Of a stretch of 64,000 nucleotides of DNA, positions 54,193 through 62,555 are shown in pieces. The stretch spans positions 62,001 to 126,000 of the forward strand of contig NZ_VFIA01000016.1 in the NCBI RefSeq assembly GCF_014282275.1. Direction: 5' to 3'. How positions within the stretch are numbered: the first letter of the stretch is position 1; every line of letters begins with the position of its first letter. This DNA comes from Spirosoma utsteinense (lineage in GTDB: Bacteria > Bacteroidota > Bacteroidia > Cytophagales > Spirosomataceae). The position numbers and the translations under genes were made by a program. The notes beneath the pieces are model-generated. The model worked only from the letters and a program-made list of their open reading frames with translations. It searched no databases and had not been told where the DNA came from.

Positions 54193-54876
54193 TTACAGGT
54201 ACTTGAATATCGTTGTAATAATCTTATAACCGGCCAGTATCGTTCCTTTTACTGTACCGGAGATTTTCGAGAAACCGATCCGCTTTCGATAGCTGACCGG
54301 TATTTCTGTAATACGTAGCCGCTGTTTGGCGGCTTTAAGCTGCATTTCAACGGTCCAGCCGTAGGTCTTATCCTGCATATTCAGCGCCAGTAACTTGTCG
54401 AACCGAATAGCCCGAAATGGCCCCAGGTCGGTATACCGAACGCCGTACAGCCACCGCAGTAAGGTTGTAGCCAGCCAGTTACCGAACACTTGCTGGGGCG
54501 TCATGGAACCCCGCTCACGATTACCCCGCGCCCGGGAGCCAATCACCATGTCGATCTCACCCGACAGGATCGGGGCTACCAGTGCCTGCATCTCGCCGGG
54601 ATAATCAGAGTAGTCAGCATCGAGGAAAACAACGACATCCGGTTTTTGTTGCCGATTCTGAGCGTAGGCAATCCCCCGCAGACAGGCCCGGCCATACCCC
54701 TGAATCGGTTCGTTCAGGACAGTAGCTCCGGCACGGGACGCTTCAAAGGCTGTTCGATCGTTGGAGTTGTTATTAACGACCACAACTTCGTCGACCAGCT
54801 GGGCCGGAATATCACGCACGACCTTGCCAACGGAATTCTCTTCGTTGAAAGCCGGAATAATAACGAGGATAGACAA
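54193..54876 (-). CDS. GT2 dolichol-phosphate-sugar synthase-like glycosyltransferase
   Basis: 227 residues. 'ILVIIPAFNEENSVGKVVRDIPAQLVDEVVVVNNNSNDR' is the nucleotide-binding start, 'VVFLDADYSDYPGEMQ' the DXD-like donor site, and 'GDKTYGWTVEMQLKA'-type C-terminal residues (here 'DKTYGWTVEMQLKAAKQRLRI') follow. It resembles DPM1/GtrB-like synthases that make polyprenyl-phosphate sugar. This fits a job of charging a lipid carrier for the GT-C enzyme of the same cluster. It lacks C-terminal membrane helices. Confidence 0.88.
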   Translation of the reverse strand: MSILVIIPAFNEENSVGKVVRDIPAQLVDEVVVVNNNSNDRTAFEASRAGATVLNEPIQGYGRACLRGIAYAQNRQQKPDVVVFLDADYSDYPGEMQALVAPILSGEIDMVIGSRARGNRERGSMTPQQVFGNWLATTLLRWLYGVRYTDLGPFRAIRFDKLLALNMQDKTYGWTVEMQLKAAKQRLRITEIPVSYRKRIGFSKISGTVKGTILAGYKIITTIFKYL

Positions 54877-54983
54877 CGATGTTAGCCGAATAAAGGGTGT
54901 AAGGAGCGCAACCAGTCAGGTAAAGAAGTAAGCAACAGAAGGCAGAAACGTTACTATAACACCTACCTGTCCCCTTCGCTTAT

Positions 54984-54991
54984 CAAAGGTA
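54984..54991 (-). promoter_or_regulatory. Possible -7 element of the glycosyltransferase cluster
   Basis: TACCTTTG on the minus strand (plus-strand CAAAGGTA) lies about 110 bp before the GT2 ATG. No clean -33 TTG was found. The divergent DUF2520 gene starts 39 bp away on the other side. Confidence 0.4.
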
Positions 54992-55029
54992 CGGTGTTGA
55001 ATCTAATTGAAATGTCTTATACTTGATCC

Positions 55030-55827
55030 ATGGAAATATCCTTTATCGGGGCCGGTAATCTGGCCTGGCACCTTGCACCGGCTCTCGAAAACGCCGGCCA
55101 TCATATCAATGAAGTCTACAGTCGACAACTTCAGCATTCCCGTCGGTTAGTGAGTAATCTCTACGATGCCCGCACGCATTCGCTGCTTAATTTTGCCGAC
55201 AGCCCCTCGAAACTTTTCATTCTGGCCGTTCCCGATGATGCGCTTGAAGATGTTTGTTCCCGGCTGGTATTGCCTGAAAATGCCCGGATCGTACACACGT
55301 CAGGAACACGGGCTCTCCAGGATCTGACCCGCTGGATGGCCGTCTATAGCGATGTACCGGTTCGTACCGGTGTATTTTATGCCCTGCAAACCTTTACCAA
55401 AGAACAGACCTTTCTGGACTTCGATGATATACCGCTGTGTATCGAAGCGGCAGAGAAGGAGTTTGAAGATGAACTGGTAAGCATAGGTCAGGAACTGAGC
55501 GATATTGTTTACCTGATCACATCCGACGAGCGGAAGCTGCTACACATGGCCGCCGTATTTGCCTGTAATTTCACGAATCACCTGTTGGCTATAGCACACG
55601 ACCTGACTGTAGCCAACGGACTGGAGTTCGATTTGCTTCGCCCGCTGATCCGGGAAACGTTGCGAAAAGGCCTCGTTGCCGATAACCCCGCTACCGTACA
55701 AACGGGACCTGCCCGCCGAAATGATTTGTCGACTATAGAAGCGCATTTGTCTCTGCTGACGGCCAAACCACAGCTTGCAGAAATCTACGATGTGATGACA
55801 ACCAGTATTCAACGAATGTATATTTAG
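55030..55827 (+). CDS. Rossmann-like and DUF2520 domain protein (ProC/NADP-reductase-like)
   Basis: 265 residues. The N-terminal nucleotide-binding motif 'ISFIGAGNLAWHLAPALENAGH' is a G-x-G-x-x-(A/G) Rossmann start. 'LFILAVPDDALEDVCSRL' and 'VHTSGTRALQDL' follow, and the C-terminal helical DUF2520 domain contains 'HMAAVFACNFTNHLLAIA' and 'LLRPLIRETLRKGL'. The family is related to pyrroline-5-carboxylate and F420-dependent NADP reductases, but no substrate is known. Complete, with the ATG at 55030. A TTG-18-TATACTTG element lies directly upstream and would give an almost leaderless transcript. Confidence 0.9.
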   Translation: MEISFIGAGNLAWHLAPALENAGHHINEVYSRQLQHSRRLVSNLYDARTHSLLNFADSPSKLFILAVPDDALEDVCSRLVLPENARIVHTSGTRALQDLTRWMAVYSDVPVRTGVFYALQTFTKEQTFLDFDDIPLCIEAAEKEFEDELVSIGQELSDIVYLITSDERKLLHMAAVFACNFTNHLLAIAHDLTVANGLEFDLLRPLIRETLRKGLVADNPATVQTGPARRNDLSTIEAHLSLLTAKPQLAEIYDVMTTSIQRMYI

Positions 55828-55960
55828 CTAATAGATCAATGTTACTTTAGCAACTATATGTGAACTAATTATAAATTGATAATATATATACGTCAATAAA
55901 TTGGATTCACTTTATTTATACTATAGTTTTACTAGTGTATTACGGGGGGGATGAATTTAT

Positions 55961-56410
55961 ATGTGGGGTTCCAGACGATTTGTTGATAAACCGGTAGAGG
56001 ATAAGGCCGTTTCACGTACGGAGCAGCTGACCTTATACGATCGGTATGGTGCCATGGCTTATGGCGTAATTATGCAGATAATTCCTCAGCCAGACCTGGC
56101 CCAGAACGTGCTTATCGATCTGTTTGCATCACCTGAGATTGCTTCGCTTCCCGGTTCGCCTTCACAAGCGGCCTGTGCCATCGTCCGCATGGCCCGGACC
56201 AAAGCCCTTTCTGCTAAACCTGTTGAACAACCTGCGTTGGCGGAGTTTGAAGCCAACCCTAACGTAGCTGCTAATCTGCCCGAACTTGTCTTCGATTTAT
56301 CGTTCAACAAAGGATTTAAGCTGGATGTTATTGCCGAACGGCTGGAATTGACGTATTTTGATGTGCTGAAAGCGATCCGTGAACACGTTAAGTCAATTCG
56401 TACCTGTTAA
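55961..56410 (+). CDS. Minimal ECF-type sigma-70-like protein
   Basis: 149 residues. The N-terminal half has a region-2-like helix set, 'LTLYDRYGAMAYGVIMQIIPQPDLAQNVLIDLF', recalling the LYDRYGxxLYG...DAEDLVQEVF block of ECF factors but without the acidic DAED/QEVF motif. The C-terminal helix-turn-helix 'FKLDVIAERLELTYFDVLKAIREHVKSI' resembles sigma region 4. It is shorter and more divergent than functional ECF factors, so it may be a reduced sigma or a sigma-like regulator. The anti-sigma gene starts 11 bp after its stop (or inside it). A 133-bp AT-rich gap precedes it. Confidence 0.65.
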   Translation: MWGSRRFVDKPVEDKAVSRTEQLTLYDRYGAMAYGVIMQIIPQPDLAQNVLIDLFASPEIASLPGSPSQAACAIVRMARTKALSAKPVEQPALAEFEANPNVAANLPELVFDLSFNKGFKLDVIAERLELTYFDVLKAIREHVKSIRTC

Positions 56411-56420
56411 CTGTCCGACG

Positions 56421-56930
56421 TTGAAGAATCATCATTATTTGACAAGTGGCGTTTTGGAATCCTATTTGCTAGGGCTTGTCTCCCGCGAAGAAAAGGAGCA
56501 GCTGGAGCATGTGCTGGCTACTGATCCAGACGTGCTGTCCGAATTGAATGAACTCGAAGCGCAGATGGAACAGTATTTCCTGGAAAATGGTGTTCCCCCG
56601 CCACCAGGCATAAAAACAGCTATCGAGCAACGGATCAATAAGCCTGAGATTGAAAAATGGGACCAGGATACACACACGGACACTAACCAGTCGCAGGCCA
56701 GGACCGAAGCACCCAAACCGAATTACATTGACGTTGAGGTCGACAATACGCACATCCGGGTTCATAAGCACTGGAAAACAGCTTTCATCGCGGTTTTCAT
56801 TCTGTCGAAAGTATTCCTGATTCTGGGTTTGTACTATTATTTCAAGTCGAGTAGTCAGCAGGACGAGATCCAGCGCCTTAAATCCAGCGTTCAGCAAACG
56901 GCACCTCTCCCGCAGGGTGTTACCCCGTAA
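56421..56930 (+). CDS. Anti-sigma factor-like single-pass membrane protein
   Basis: 169 residues from a TTG at 56421 (M-KNHHYLTSGVLESYLLGLVS...). A GTG at 56379 would overlap the sigma gene by 32 bp and is an alternative. 'SGVLESYLLGLVSREEKEQLEHVLATDPDV' fits the N-terminal zinc-free anti-sigma helices of Bacteroidota RskA-type proteins. One membrane helix ('TAFIAVFILSKVFLILGLYYYF') follows near residues 122-145, and the protein then ends within 25 residues, lacking the usual large periplasmic domain. Pairing with the preceding sigma-like gene is by position. Confidence 0.7.
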   Translation: MKNHHYLTSGVLESYLLGLVSREEKEQLEHVLATDPDVLSELNELEAQMEQYFLENGVPPPPGIKTAIEQRINKPEIEKWDQDTHTDTNQSQARTEAPKPNYIDVEVDNTHIRVHKHWKTAFIAVFILSKVFLILGLYYYFKSSSQQDEIQRLKSSVQQTAPLPQGVTP

Positions 56931-56996
56931 GCTAAGATTGAATTGATGAACTGGCTTCAGAACAGTTCATTTGTACTTGCCGCTGGATATGCATTC

Positions 56997-58022
56997 ATGA
57001 AATACCTCATTTTAATTGTGTTGGTGGGCCTGCTGCCTATACAACCTTTACTGGCTCAATGGCAGCCACAGCCTGTTGGTACCGATGCCAGTTTCCGGGC
57101 CATTAGTATGGCAGGGACGGATGTAGTCTGGATTGGTGGTACCAAAGGCACCTTCGTTCATACAGCCGACGGCGGCACCACCTGGCAGACGGGTACTGTG
57201 CCCGACGCATCGACCTGCGATTTTCGGGATGTACAGGCGATCGACGCCCGAACCGCTTACCTGATGAGCGCCGGCCCGGCCGAAAAAGGACAGGCTCGTA
57301 TCTACAAAACGATCGATGGTGGCCAAACCTGGTCCCTTCTGTATCAAACACAGCAACAGGGCGTATTCTTCGACGGAATGGACTTCTGGGATGAAGACCA
57401 CGGCATTGTATTCAGCGATCCTGTCAATAACCGATGGTTCATCCTGACGACAGACGATGGTGGGAAAACCTGGCAGCCAGTACCTGAAACGGCGCTGCCT
57501 CTTATGCAGCCCGGTGAAGCGGCTTTTGCGGCCAGCGGTACCAGTCTGGTGGTACAGGGCAAGAGAAATGTCTGGATAGCGTCTGGTGGCGCAACGGCGG
57601 GTCGTGTGTTTCGCTCCACCGATCGGGGCAGGACCTGGGCTGTCAGTGCAACGCCCCTTCCGGCCGGCGAAGCCACGGGGCTTTTCGGAATGCAATTCTT
57701 CACCGCTAAAGCGGGCATGGTGGTTGGTGGAAATTACAAACAGGAACAGCAACCCGGTGCCAATGCTGCCATTACCCGCGACGGTGGCCAGACATGGCAA
57801 GTGGTTAGTCCAACAGATCCTCCCGGTTTAAAAGAAGCGGTTGCCCTACTCCCCGGCGACCGGTTGTTAACAGTAGGCCCATCCGGTACAAGCCTGTCGG
57901 CCGATCTGGGGCAGACGTGGCAGGTCCTCAGTGCCGATGGGTATCATGCGGTTTCCTGCGTCAAAGGTACCTGCTTCGCTGTAGGAGCAAAGGGTAAAGT
58001 TGGTAAGCAGGTTTTCCGGTAA
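56997..58022 (+). CDS. YCF48-like (BNR/sialidase-type repeat) protein
   Basis: 341 residues from the ATG at 56997, where a signal peptide begins (ILIVLVGLLPIQPLLAQ). An upstream in-frame ATG at 56943 adds 18 residues. Repeated 'TADGGTTWQTG', 'TIDGGQTWSLL', 'TDDGGKTWQPV', 'RDGGQTWQVV' blades give a beta-propeller of the photosystem II assembly factor YCF48/BNR type. In non-photosynthetic bacteria these are secreted or periplasmic proteins of unknown role. It follows the sigma/anti-sigma pair closely and may belong to that transcription unit. Confidence 0.88.
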   Translation: MKYLILIVLVGLLPIQPLLAQWQPQPVGTDASFRAISMAGTDVVWIGGTKGTFVHTADGGTTWQTGTVPDASTCDFRDVQAIDARTAYLMSAGPAEKGQARIYKTIDGGQTWSLLYQTQQQGVFFDGMDFWDEDHGIVFSDPVNNRWFILTTDDGGKTWQPVPETALPLMQPGEAAFAASGTSLVVQGKRNVWIASGGATAGRVFRSTDRGRTWAVSATPLPAGEATGLFGMQFFTAKAGMVVGGNYKQEQQPGANAAITRDGGQTWQVVSPTDPPGLKEAVALLPGDRLLTVGPSGTSLSADLGQTWQVLSADGYHAVSCVKGTCFAVGAKGKVGKQVFR

Positions 58023-58120
58023 GCGTACCCCCTCGACAGACTTTTGACGAGGGCACAATCCATAGCCATCTCCCAGCGTTATTCTGCCGTGTTGAACGAT
58101 TAACCCACCCGGTTATACCA

Positions 58121-59230
58121 GTGAAAGCGGCTTTATCTCTCCCCATCTTACTGCTCAGTACGGCTTTTGGTAGCCCCCTGCTGGCCCAGTCCGTCGGTGC
58201 ACGCGCCGGCGCATTTATCTGTAATTATACGGGCCGGGGCACCAGTCCGGAGGTGGTATGCGCGCCCAAGACCCCTTCCAACGGTCATGCTGAAAAGGTT
58301 GTAGACCGCATTTTACGGCCTATTGGCCTGATGCGTAATTTCAAAGTGATCGAGTGTTCCCACACCGATAACTGCTTCGCTACGGTGCTGAAAGGGCAGC
58401 GCTTTATTGTCTACGACGGCGCTTTCATGCAGAAGATCGAGGAGGAAACCGAAACGGACTGGTCAGCTATCAGCATCATGGCCCACGAAATCGGTCACCA
58501 TCTACAGGGACATACCATCGATGGTCATGGTGGACAGCCTATCAAGGAGATCGAAGCCGACAAATTTTCGGGTTTCGTACTCCATCAGTTAGGCGCGTCG
58601 CTGGAGGAGTCGCTGGTGGCCGTTCGGGCACTCGGCAACGAGCGGGCTACGTCGACGCATCCGGCGCGCCCTGCCCGGATCGATGCTATTCGCAAAGGCT
58701 GGATGGAGGCCGAAGCCATGTACCCGAAAACACGTATGGCCGGCAAGTCAGCCGTTGCTACGGCACCAAGACCTGTTCCGTCCGGTACAGCCGATCGGCG
58801 CTCTGAAACGACTGTAACACGGTCGCCGGCTGTGTCACGAGCGCCGGTAACGCCTAAAGCTACCCCTGCCGGTCTAAGCCGGGTTGGCTGTGTGTCGGGC
58901 GACTGTACCGATGGGAAAGGGATATTTGTGTACCCAACCCGTGAGCGGTATGCCGGGGAGTTTGAAGAAGGTGACAAACACGGCGAGGGCACGGAATATT
59001 ACGCCGATGGCAAGTTAAAGTACAAAGGCAACTTTCGCGATAATCTTCGGTCTGACTACGGAGCCTATTATTACCAGAACGGCGATAAGTATGTAGGCTG
59101 GTTCCAGAAAAATGTTTCCAACGGAAAAGGAACTTACTTCTTTGCCGAGGGTGGTCGCTTTGTGGGTGTGTTCAGAAACGGACAACCAACGCGCGACGGG
59201 AAGATGTATAATGAAGAAGGAGCGGAGTAA
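58121..59230 (+). CDS. Metalloprotease-like domain fused to MORN repeats (GTG start)
   Basis: 369 residues from a GTG at 58121 (no nearby ATG fits the signal peptide LSLPILLLSTAFGSPLLAQ). The N-terminal half has a zincin motif 'IMAHEIGHHLQGH' (His122, Glu123, His126), with the likely third ligand in 'KEIEADKFSGF' (Glu143). A Pro/Thr/Arg-rich linker (about 205-265) leads to three MORN-type repeats: 'RERYAGEFEEGDKHGEGTEYY', 'KYKGNFRDNLRSDYGAYYY', 'GDKYVGWFQKNVSNGKGTYFF'. The combination of an M48-like peptidase and MORN repeats in one secreted protein is unusual. Substrate unknown. Confidence 0.85.
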   Translation: MKAALSLPILLLSTAFGSPLLAQSVGARAGAFICNYTGRGTSPEVVCAPKTPSNGHAEKVVDRILRPIGLMRNFKVIECSHTDNCFATVLKGQRFIVYDGAFMQKIEEETETDWSAISIMAHEIGHHLQGHTIDGHGGQPIKEIEADKFSGFVLHQLGASLEESLVAVRALGNERATSTHPARPARIDAIRKGWMEAEAMYPKTRMAGKSAVATAPRPVPSGTADRRSETTVTRSPAVSRAPVTPKATPAGLSRVGCVSGDCTDGKGIFVYPTRERYAGEFEEGDKHGEGTEYYADGKLKYKGNFRDNLRSDYGAYYYQNGDKYVGWFQKNVSNGKGTYFFAEGGRFVGVFRNGQPTRDGKMYNEEGAE

Positions 59231-59234
59231 TACA

Positions 59235-59299
59235 GGTCATAAGTCGGGGCGGTGCTGTCGGATTCAGGAAATTCGATAACACCGCCCCGACTTATGACC
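59235..59299. terminator. Bidirectional terminator between the MORN-peptidase and rocD
   Basis: A perfect 20-bp stem (59235-59254 with 59280-59299, beginning GGTCATAAGTCGGGGC) lies between two converging genes. Confidence 0.75.
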
Positions 59300-59307
59300 C
59301 GGTTGCT

Positions 59308-60555
59308 TTAAAACGCCAGTATTGTATTTTCAATAATATCGCATGCTTCGTGCATCTGGTCTTCATTAATGACCAGCGGGGGGGCAAAGCGAATTTTGTC
59401 GCCGTGGGTTGGCTTGGTAAGCAGCCCGTTTTCTTTCAGTTTCAGGCATATCTCCCAGGCTGTCTCTGCGCCCAGATCAGGACGCTCGGTAATGACGATG
59501 GCGTTGAGGAGCCCTTTTCCGCGGACAGACTTCACCAACTCTGTTTTCTGGCTCAGTGCTGTCATCCGGGCACGGAAAATCTCACCCATCACATCGGCAT
59601 TCTCGGCCAGCTTTTCGTCTTCTACCACTTGCAATGCTTCCATGGTAACAACGCAGGCCAGCGGGTTTCCGCCATAGGTGCTGCCGTGTTCGCCGGGTTT
59701 GATGGTCAGCATCACCTCGTTTGAGGTCAGCACTGCCGATACCGGCATGGTGCCACCCGAAAGAGCTTTACCCAGCACCAGCAGATCAGGTTTAACACCT
59801 TCATGGTCGCAGGCGATGCGTTTGCCTGTCCGGCCAATTCCTGTTTGTACTTCATCCGCAATGAATAGCACATTGTATTGGGTACACAGGGCACGAACGC
59901 CTTTCAGGTAACCTTCGTGCGGCACCACCACACCGGCTTCGCCCTGGATCGGTTCAACCATAAACCCGGCAATATTGGGGTCGCGTTTGAAGGTTTCTTC
60001 GAGTGCGGTGAGGTCGTTGTAAGGGATAATTATATAACCCGGTAATAATGGGCCAAAGTCGTTCGTACTGCTCGGGTCGGTCGATGAGGAAATAGCCGCC
60101 AGTGTCCGGCCCCAGAAGTTACCGTCGGCAAAGACGACTTTCGCCTGGTTCTGAGGAATACCTTTGACCAGATACGCCCATTTGCGGGTAAGCTTAAGGG
60201 CTGTTTCACCTCCTTCGGCACCGGAGTTCATGATCAGGGCTTTGTCGAAGCCAAAAAACTCACACAGGTATTTTTCGCAAAGACCGGTTTTGTCATTGTA
60301 GAAAGCACGTGAGGTAAGCGTTAACAGCTGTGCCTGCTGAATCATCGCGTTGATAATGCGGGGGTGACAGTGCCCCTGACTCACGGCGCTATAGGCCGAA
60401 AGGAAATCGAAGTAACGTTTGCCTTCTACATCCCATAGGTACACCCCTTCGCCCCGCGTCAGAACGGCTGGTATAGGATGATAATTATGAGCACCGTAGT
60501 TCCATTCCAGTTGTATAGCCTGATCGGCGGCACTGACAGACGTGGTCGTTTCCAT
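59308..60555 (-). CDS. rocD: Ornithine--oxo-acid aminotransferase
   Basis: 415 residues from the ATG at 60555 ([14 protein letters not shown]). A longer frame adds 30 residues without family match. It is a class-III PLP aminotransferase: '[21 protein letters not shown]' at the start, '[20 protein letters not shown]', '[15 protein letters not shown]' and the PLP-lysine in '[17 protein letters not shown]'. These blocks and the length place it with RocD/OAT, which turns ornithine into glutamate semialdehyde. Cytoplasmic and monocistronic here. It is divergent from the small DUF5522 gene. Confidence 0.94.
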   Translation of the reverse strand: METTTSVSAADQAIQLEWNYGAHNYHPIPAVLTRGEGVYLWDVEGKRYFDFLSAYSAVSQGHCHPRIINAMIQQAQLLTLTSRAFYNDKTGLCEKYLCEFFGFDKALIMNSGAEGGETALKLTRKWAYLVKGIPQNQAKVVFADGNFWGRTLAAISSSTDPSSTNDFGPLLPGYIIIPYNDLTALEETFKRDPNIAGFMVEPIQGEAGVVVPHEGYLKGVRALCTQYNVLFIADEVQTGIGRTGKRIACDHEGVKPDLLVLGKALSGGTMPVSAVLTSNEVMLTIKPGEHGSTYGGNPLACVVTMEALQVVEDEKLAENADVMGEIFRARMTALSQKTELVKSVRGKGLLNAIVITERPDLGAETAWEICLKLKENGLLTKPTHGDKIRFAPPLVINEDQMHEACDIIENTILAF

Positions 60556-60681
60556 AGCTTGTAGCGAATTTATTAAGTATGAGTATGTTAATGAAGAAAA
60601 GTGGGGTCTTTGCAACCAACCGTACTGAAAGTCGGTTTTTCTCAAAAATAAGGCTTCTCCGGCAGACGCCCAAAAATCCAG

Positions 60682-60849
60682 ATGCAGCCTCGTTCCAAGA
60701 AGAATAAAGCCCCCCGATTAGCTGAAGAAGATTATTATTACACACCAGAAGGGTATGTTGTGTTTACGGCGGTCTATCACACTAAACGCGGCTATTGCTG
60801 TAAGAATGGCTGCCGTCATTGCCCTTACGGATTCAAGAAAATTGAGTGA
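60682..60849 (+). CDS. DUF5522-family Cys-rich small protein
   Basis: 55 residues ([10 protein letters not shown]...). After a basic start, '[35 protein letters not shown]' matches the DUF5522 pattern as I know it. The Cys-Cys...Cys...Cys set (C39, C40, C44, C47) with a His could bind a metal. Function unknown. It lies directly before the rpmB promoter. Confidence 0.85.
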   Translation: MQPRSKKNKAPRLAEEDYYYTPEGYVVFTAVYHTKRGYCCKNGCRHCPYGFKKIE

Positions 60850-60853
60850 AGAG

Positions 60854-60884
60854 TTGCACAGTACGAGAGGATTAGCTACTTTTG
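60854..60884 (+). promoter_or_regulatory. Predicted promoter of rpmB
   Basis: TTG at 60854-60856, a 20-bp spacer, then TACTTTTG at 60877-60884 fit the consensus exactly. It lies about 28 bp before the rpmB ATG. Confidence 0.65.
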
Positions 60885-60912
60885 CGCCCTCATACGGAAA
60901 ATCAGTACGGTA

Positions 60913-61152
60913 ATGGCCAGAGTTTGTCAAATCACAGGAAAGCGCACGCGGACGGGTAATAATGTTTCCCACGCTAACAATAAGACCAAGCGTAAATTCT
61001 TCCCGAACCTGCAGAAAAAGCGGTTCTTCGTCGAATCGACGGGCGAATGGATTACGCTGAAGGTGGCTACATCGGCCATCAAAACCATCAACAAGAACGG
61101 TCTGGAAGCAACGCTTCAGAAGGCATACGAACGCGGTACGCTGTCGCTGTAG
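60913..61152 (+). CDS. rpmB: 50S ribosomal protein L28
   Basis: 79 residues. 'MARVCQITGKRTRTGNNVSHANNKTKRKF' is the classical L28 start, and the C-terminal 'ITLKVATSAIKTINKNGL' is typical. Bacteroidota often keep rpmB with rpmG and DUF4295. Here it stands alone between the DUF5522 gene and a terminator. Confidence 0.97.
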   Translation: MARVCQITGKRTRTGNNVSHANNKTKRKFFPNLQKKRFFVESTGEWITLKVATSAIKTINKNGLEATLQKAYERGTLSL

Positions 61153-61178
61153 TCGTTCATAGTACATAGAGTGCATCG

Positions 61179-61207
61179 AGCCTCTTCCAATCGGGGGAGG
61201 CTTTTTG
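61179..61207 (+). terminator. Intrinsic terminator of rpmB
   Basis: AGCCTC (61179-61184) pairs with GAGGCT (61197-61202), followed by five T residues. Inner bases extend the stem by two pairs. Confidence 0.75.
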
Positions 61208-61302
61208 TGTTTGAACTCAGTCAGGGAGCCCGTCGATCAAGCTGTTCGGTAGTCACAAACAGATTTGGTCAACCAGCTCCGGAACTTATTGACTCATAGA
61301 CC

Positions 61303-62025
61303 GTGAAGCTAAATTTTGAAGACCTCATCGTTTTTGAGAACGATGATTACATACTCATCAACAAGCCACCCCGTGTGGCGTCGCTCGATGAGCGTACACC
61401 CGATCGTACCGGTCAAAGTATTCTGCGGATGGCCAAGGCCTATCATGCCGATGCGCAGCTTGGCCATCGCCTGGATAAGGAAACGTCTGGTATTCTGGCT
61501 ATTGCCAAGAACCCGGAAGCGTACCGGAACCTGGCCATGCAGTTCGAACACCGGCAGGTAACAAAACGGTACCATGCCATTACCAACGGGGTGCATAACT
61601 TCGAAGGGATCTCGGTTTATCTGCCTATTTCACCCGTCAAGGACGGTACAGCCGTACGTATCGATCGTGAGAAAGGGAAAATAGCCGAAACGATCTTCAA
61701 TACATTGCAGGCTTACCGGAACACGACGCTGGTCGAGTGCATGCCCGTTACGGGGAGAATGCACCAGATCCGGGTGCATTTGATGTGCCTGAAAGCCCCC
61801 ATCGTCAACGATGATACCTACGGTGGAAAACCCGTCTTTTTATCGGATGTGAAGCGCAAGTTCAACCTGAAGCAGGGTACGGAAGAGTTGCCCCTGATCA
61901 ATCGGGTAGCGCTGCATGCCTATGCGCTGACATTCACGCTGTTGGATGGCACGGAGCAAACCTTTATAGCGCCTTATCCTAAAGACTTCGGTACGCTGGT
62001 AAAACAACTGGAGAAGTTTAACTAG
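61303..62025 (+). CDS. RluA-family RNA pseudouridine synthase (GTG start)
   Basis: 240 residues from a GTG at 61303. The signature 'HRLDKETSGILAIAKN' carries the catalytic Asp58, 'VTKRYHAIT' and 'ECMPVTGRMHQIRVHL' follow, with 'DDTYGG' near the C-terminal block. It lacks the N-terminal S4 domain of RluC/D, so the target is not certain. It pairs uridine isomerisation to a tRNA or rRNA site. Confidence 0.93.
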   Translation: MKLNFEDLIVFENDDYILINKPPRVASLDERTPDRTGQSILRMAKAYHADAQLGHRLDKETSGILAIAKNPEAYRNLAMQFEHRQVTKRYHAITNGVHNFEGISVYLPISPVKDGTAVRIDREKGKIAETIFNTLQAYRNTTLVECMPVTGRMHQIRVHLMCLKAPIVNDDTYGGKPVFLSDVKRKFNLKQGTEELPLINRVALHAYALTFTLLDGTEQTFIAPYPKDFGTLVKQLEKFN

Positions 62026-62122
62026 GCGTCGTTAATGAACGAGTGAGCCGGTTGGGCTATCAACGAAAGCTGATAAATTCTTGCCGACTGACTAACTTGC
62101 CAACTTCTTACTAACTCTTTTT

Positions 62123-62422
62123 ATGTTTGTTCATACCGTCTTTTTCTGGCTGGCCCATCCCGAAAGCCAGTCTGACCGTGATGCTCTGAAGGCCGGTCTC
62201 GAGTCACTCAAAAGTGTGAAAGATATTTCGGTGGCTTACATCGGAAAACCGGCTGATACGCGCCGACCCGTTGTCGATCATACGTATGATTTCTCCATAA
62301 CGCTTGTTTTTGCCGACAGGGCAGCCCACGATGCCTACCAGGTCCATCCGGTCCATCTGGAGTTTGTAGCCGAGTGCGCTCACCTCTGGAATCGGGTGCA
62401 GATCTACGATGCAGTCAGTTAA
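62123..62422 (+). CDS. Dabb-family (stress-responsive alpha/beta barrel) protein
   Basis: 99 residues. 'FVHTVFFWLAHPESQSDRDALKAGLESLKSV' and 'YDFSITLVFADRAAHDAYQVHPVHLEFV' are the Dabb signature of short dimeric alpha/beta-barrel proteins. No function is certain. No signal peptide. It lies alone, 98 bp after the pseudouridine synthase. Confidence 0.92.
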   Translation: MFVHTVFFWLAHPESQSDRDALKAGLESLKSVKDISVAYIGKPADTRRPVVDHTYDFSITLVFADRAAHDAYQVHPVHLEFVAECAHLWNRVQIYDAVS

Positions 62423-62453
62423 TTTTTCAGTAAGTCGTAAGTCAGTGAATTTA

Positions 62454-62547
62454 GTCGTAAGTTGATAAGTCAGTAAGTCGTAAGTGGCTGACGCACCCGT
62501 TCTGGTGCGTCAGCCACTTACGACTTACTGACTTATCAACTTACGAC
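62454..62547. repeat. Perfect 44-bp-arm palindrome built on TCGTAAG words
   Basis: Two perfect 44-bp arms (62454-62497 and 62504-62547) enclose a 6-bp loop. The arm contains GTCGTAAGTTGATAAGTC and AGTAAGTCGTAAGTGG. A further GTAAGTCGTAAGTC copy lies just to the left at 62430-62443. The element lies between the converging Dabb and ohr genes and may also act as their terminator. It shares its basic word with the repeats between sdhA and sdhB. Confidence 0.85.
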
Positions 62548-62555
62548 CAATTTGG

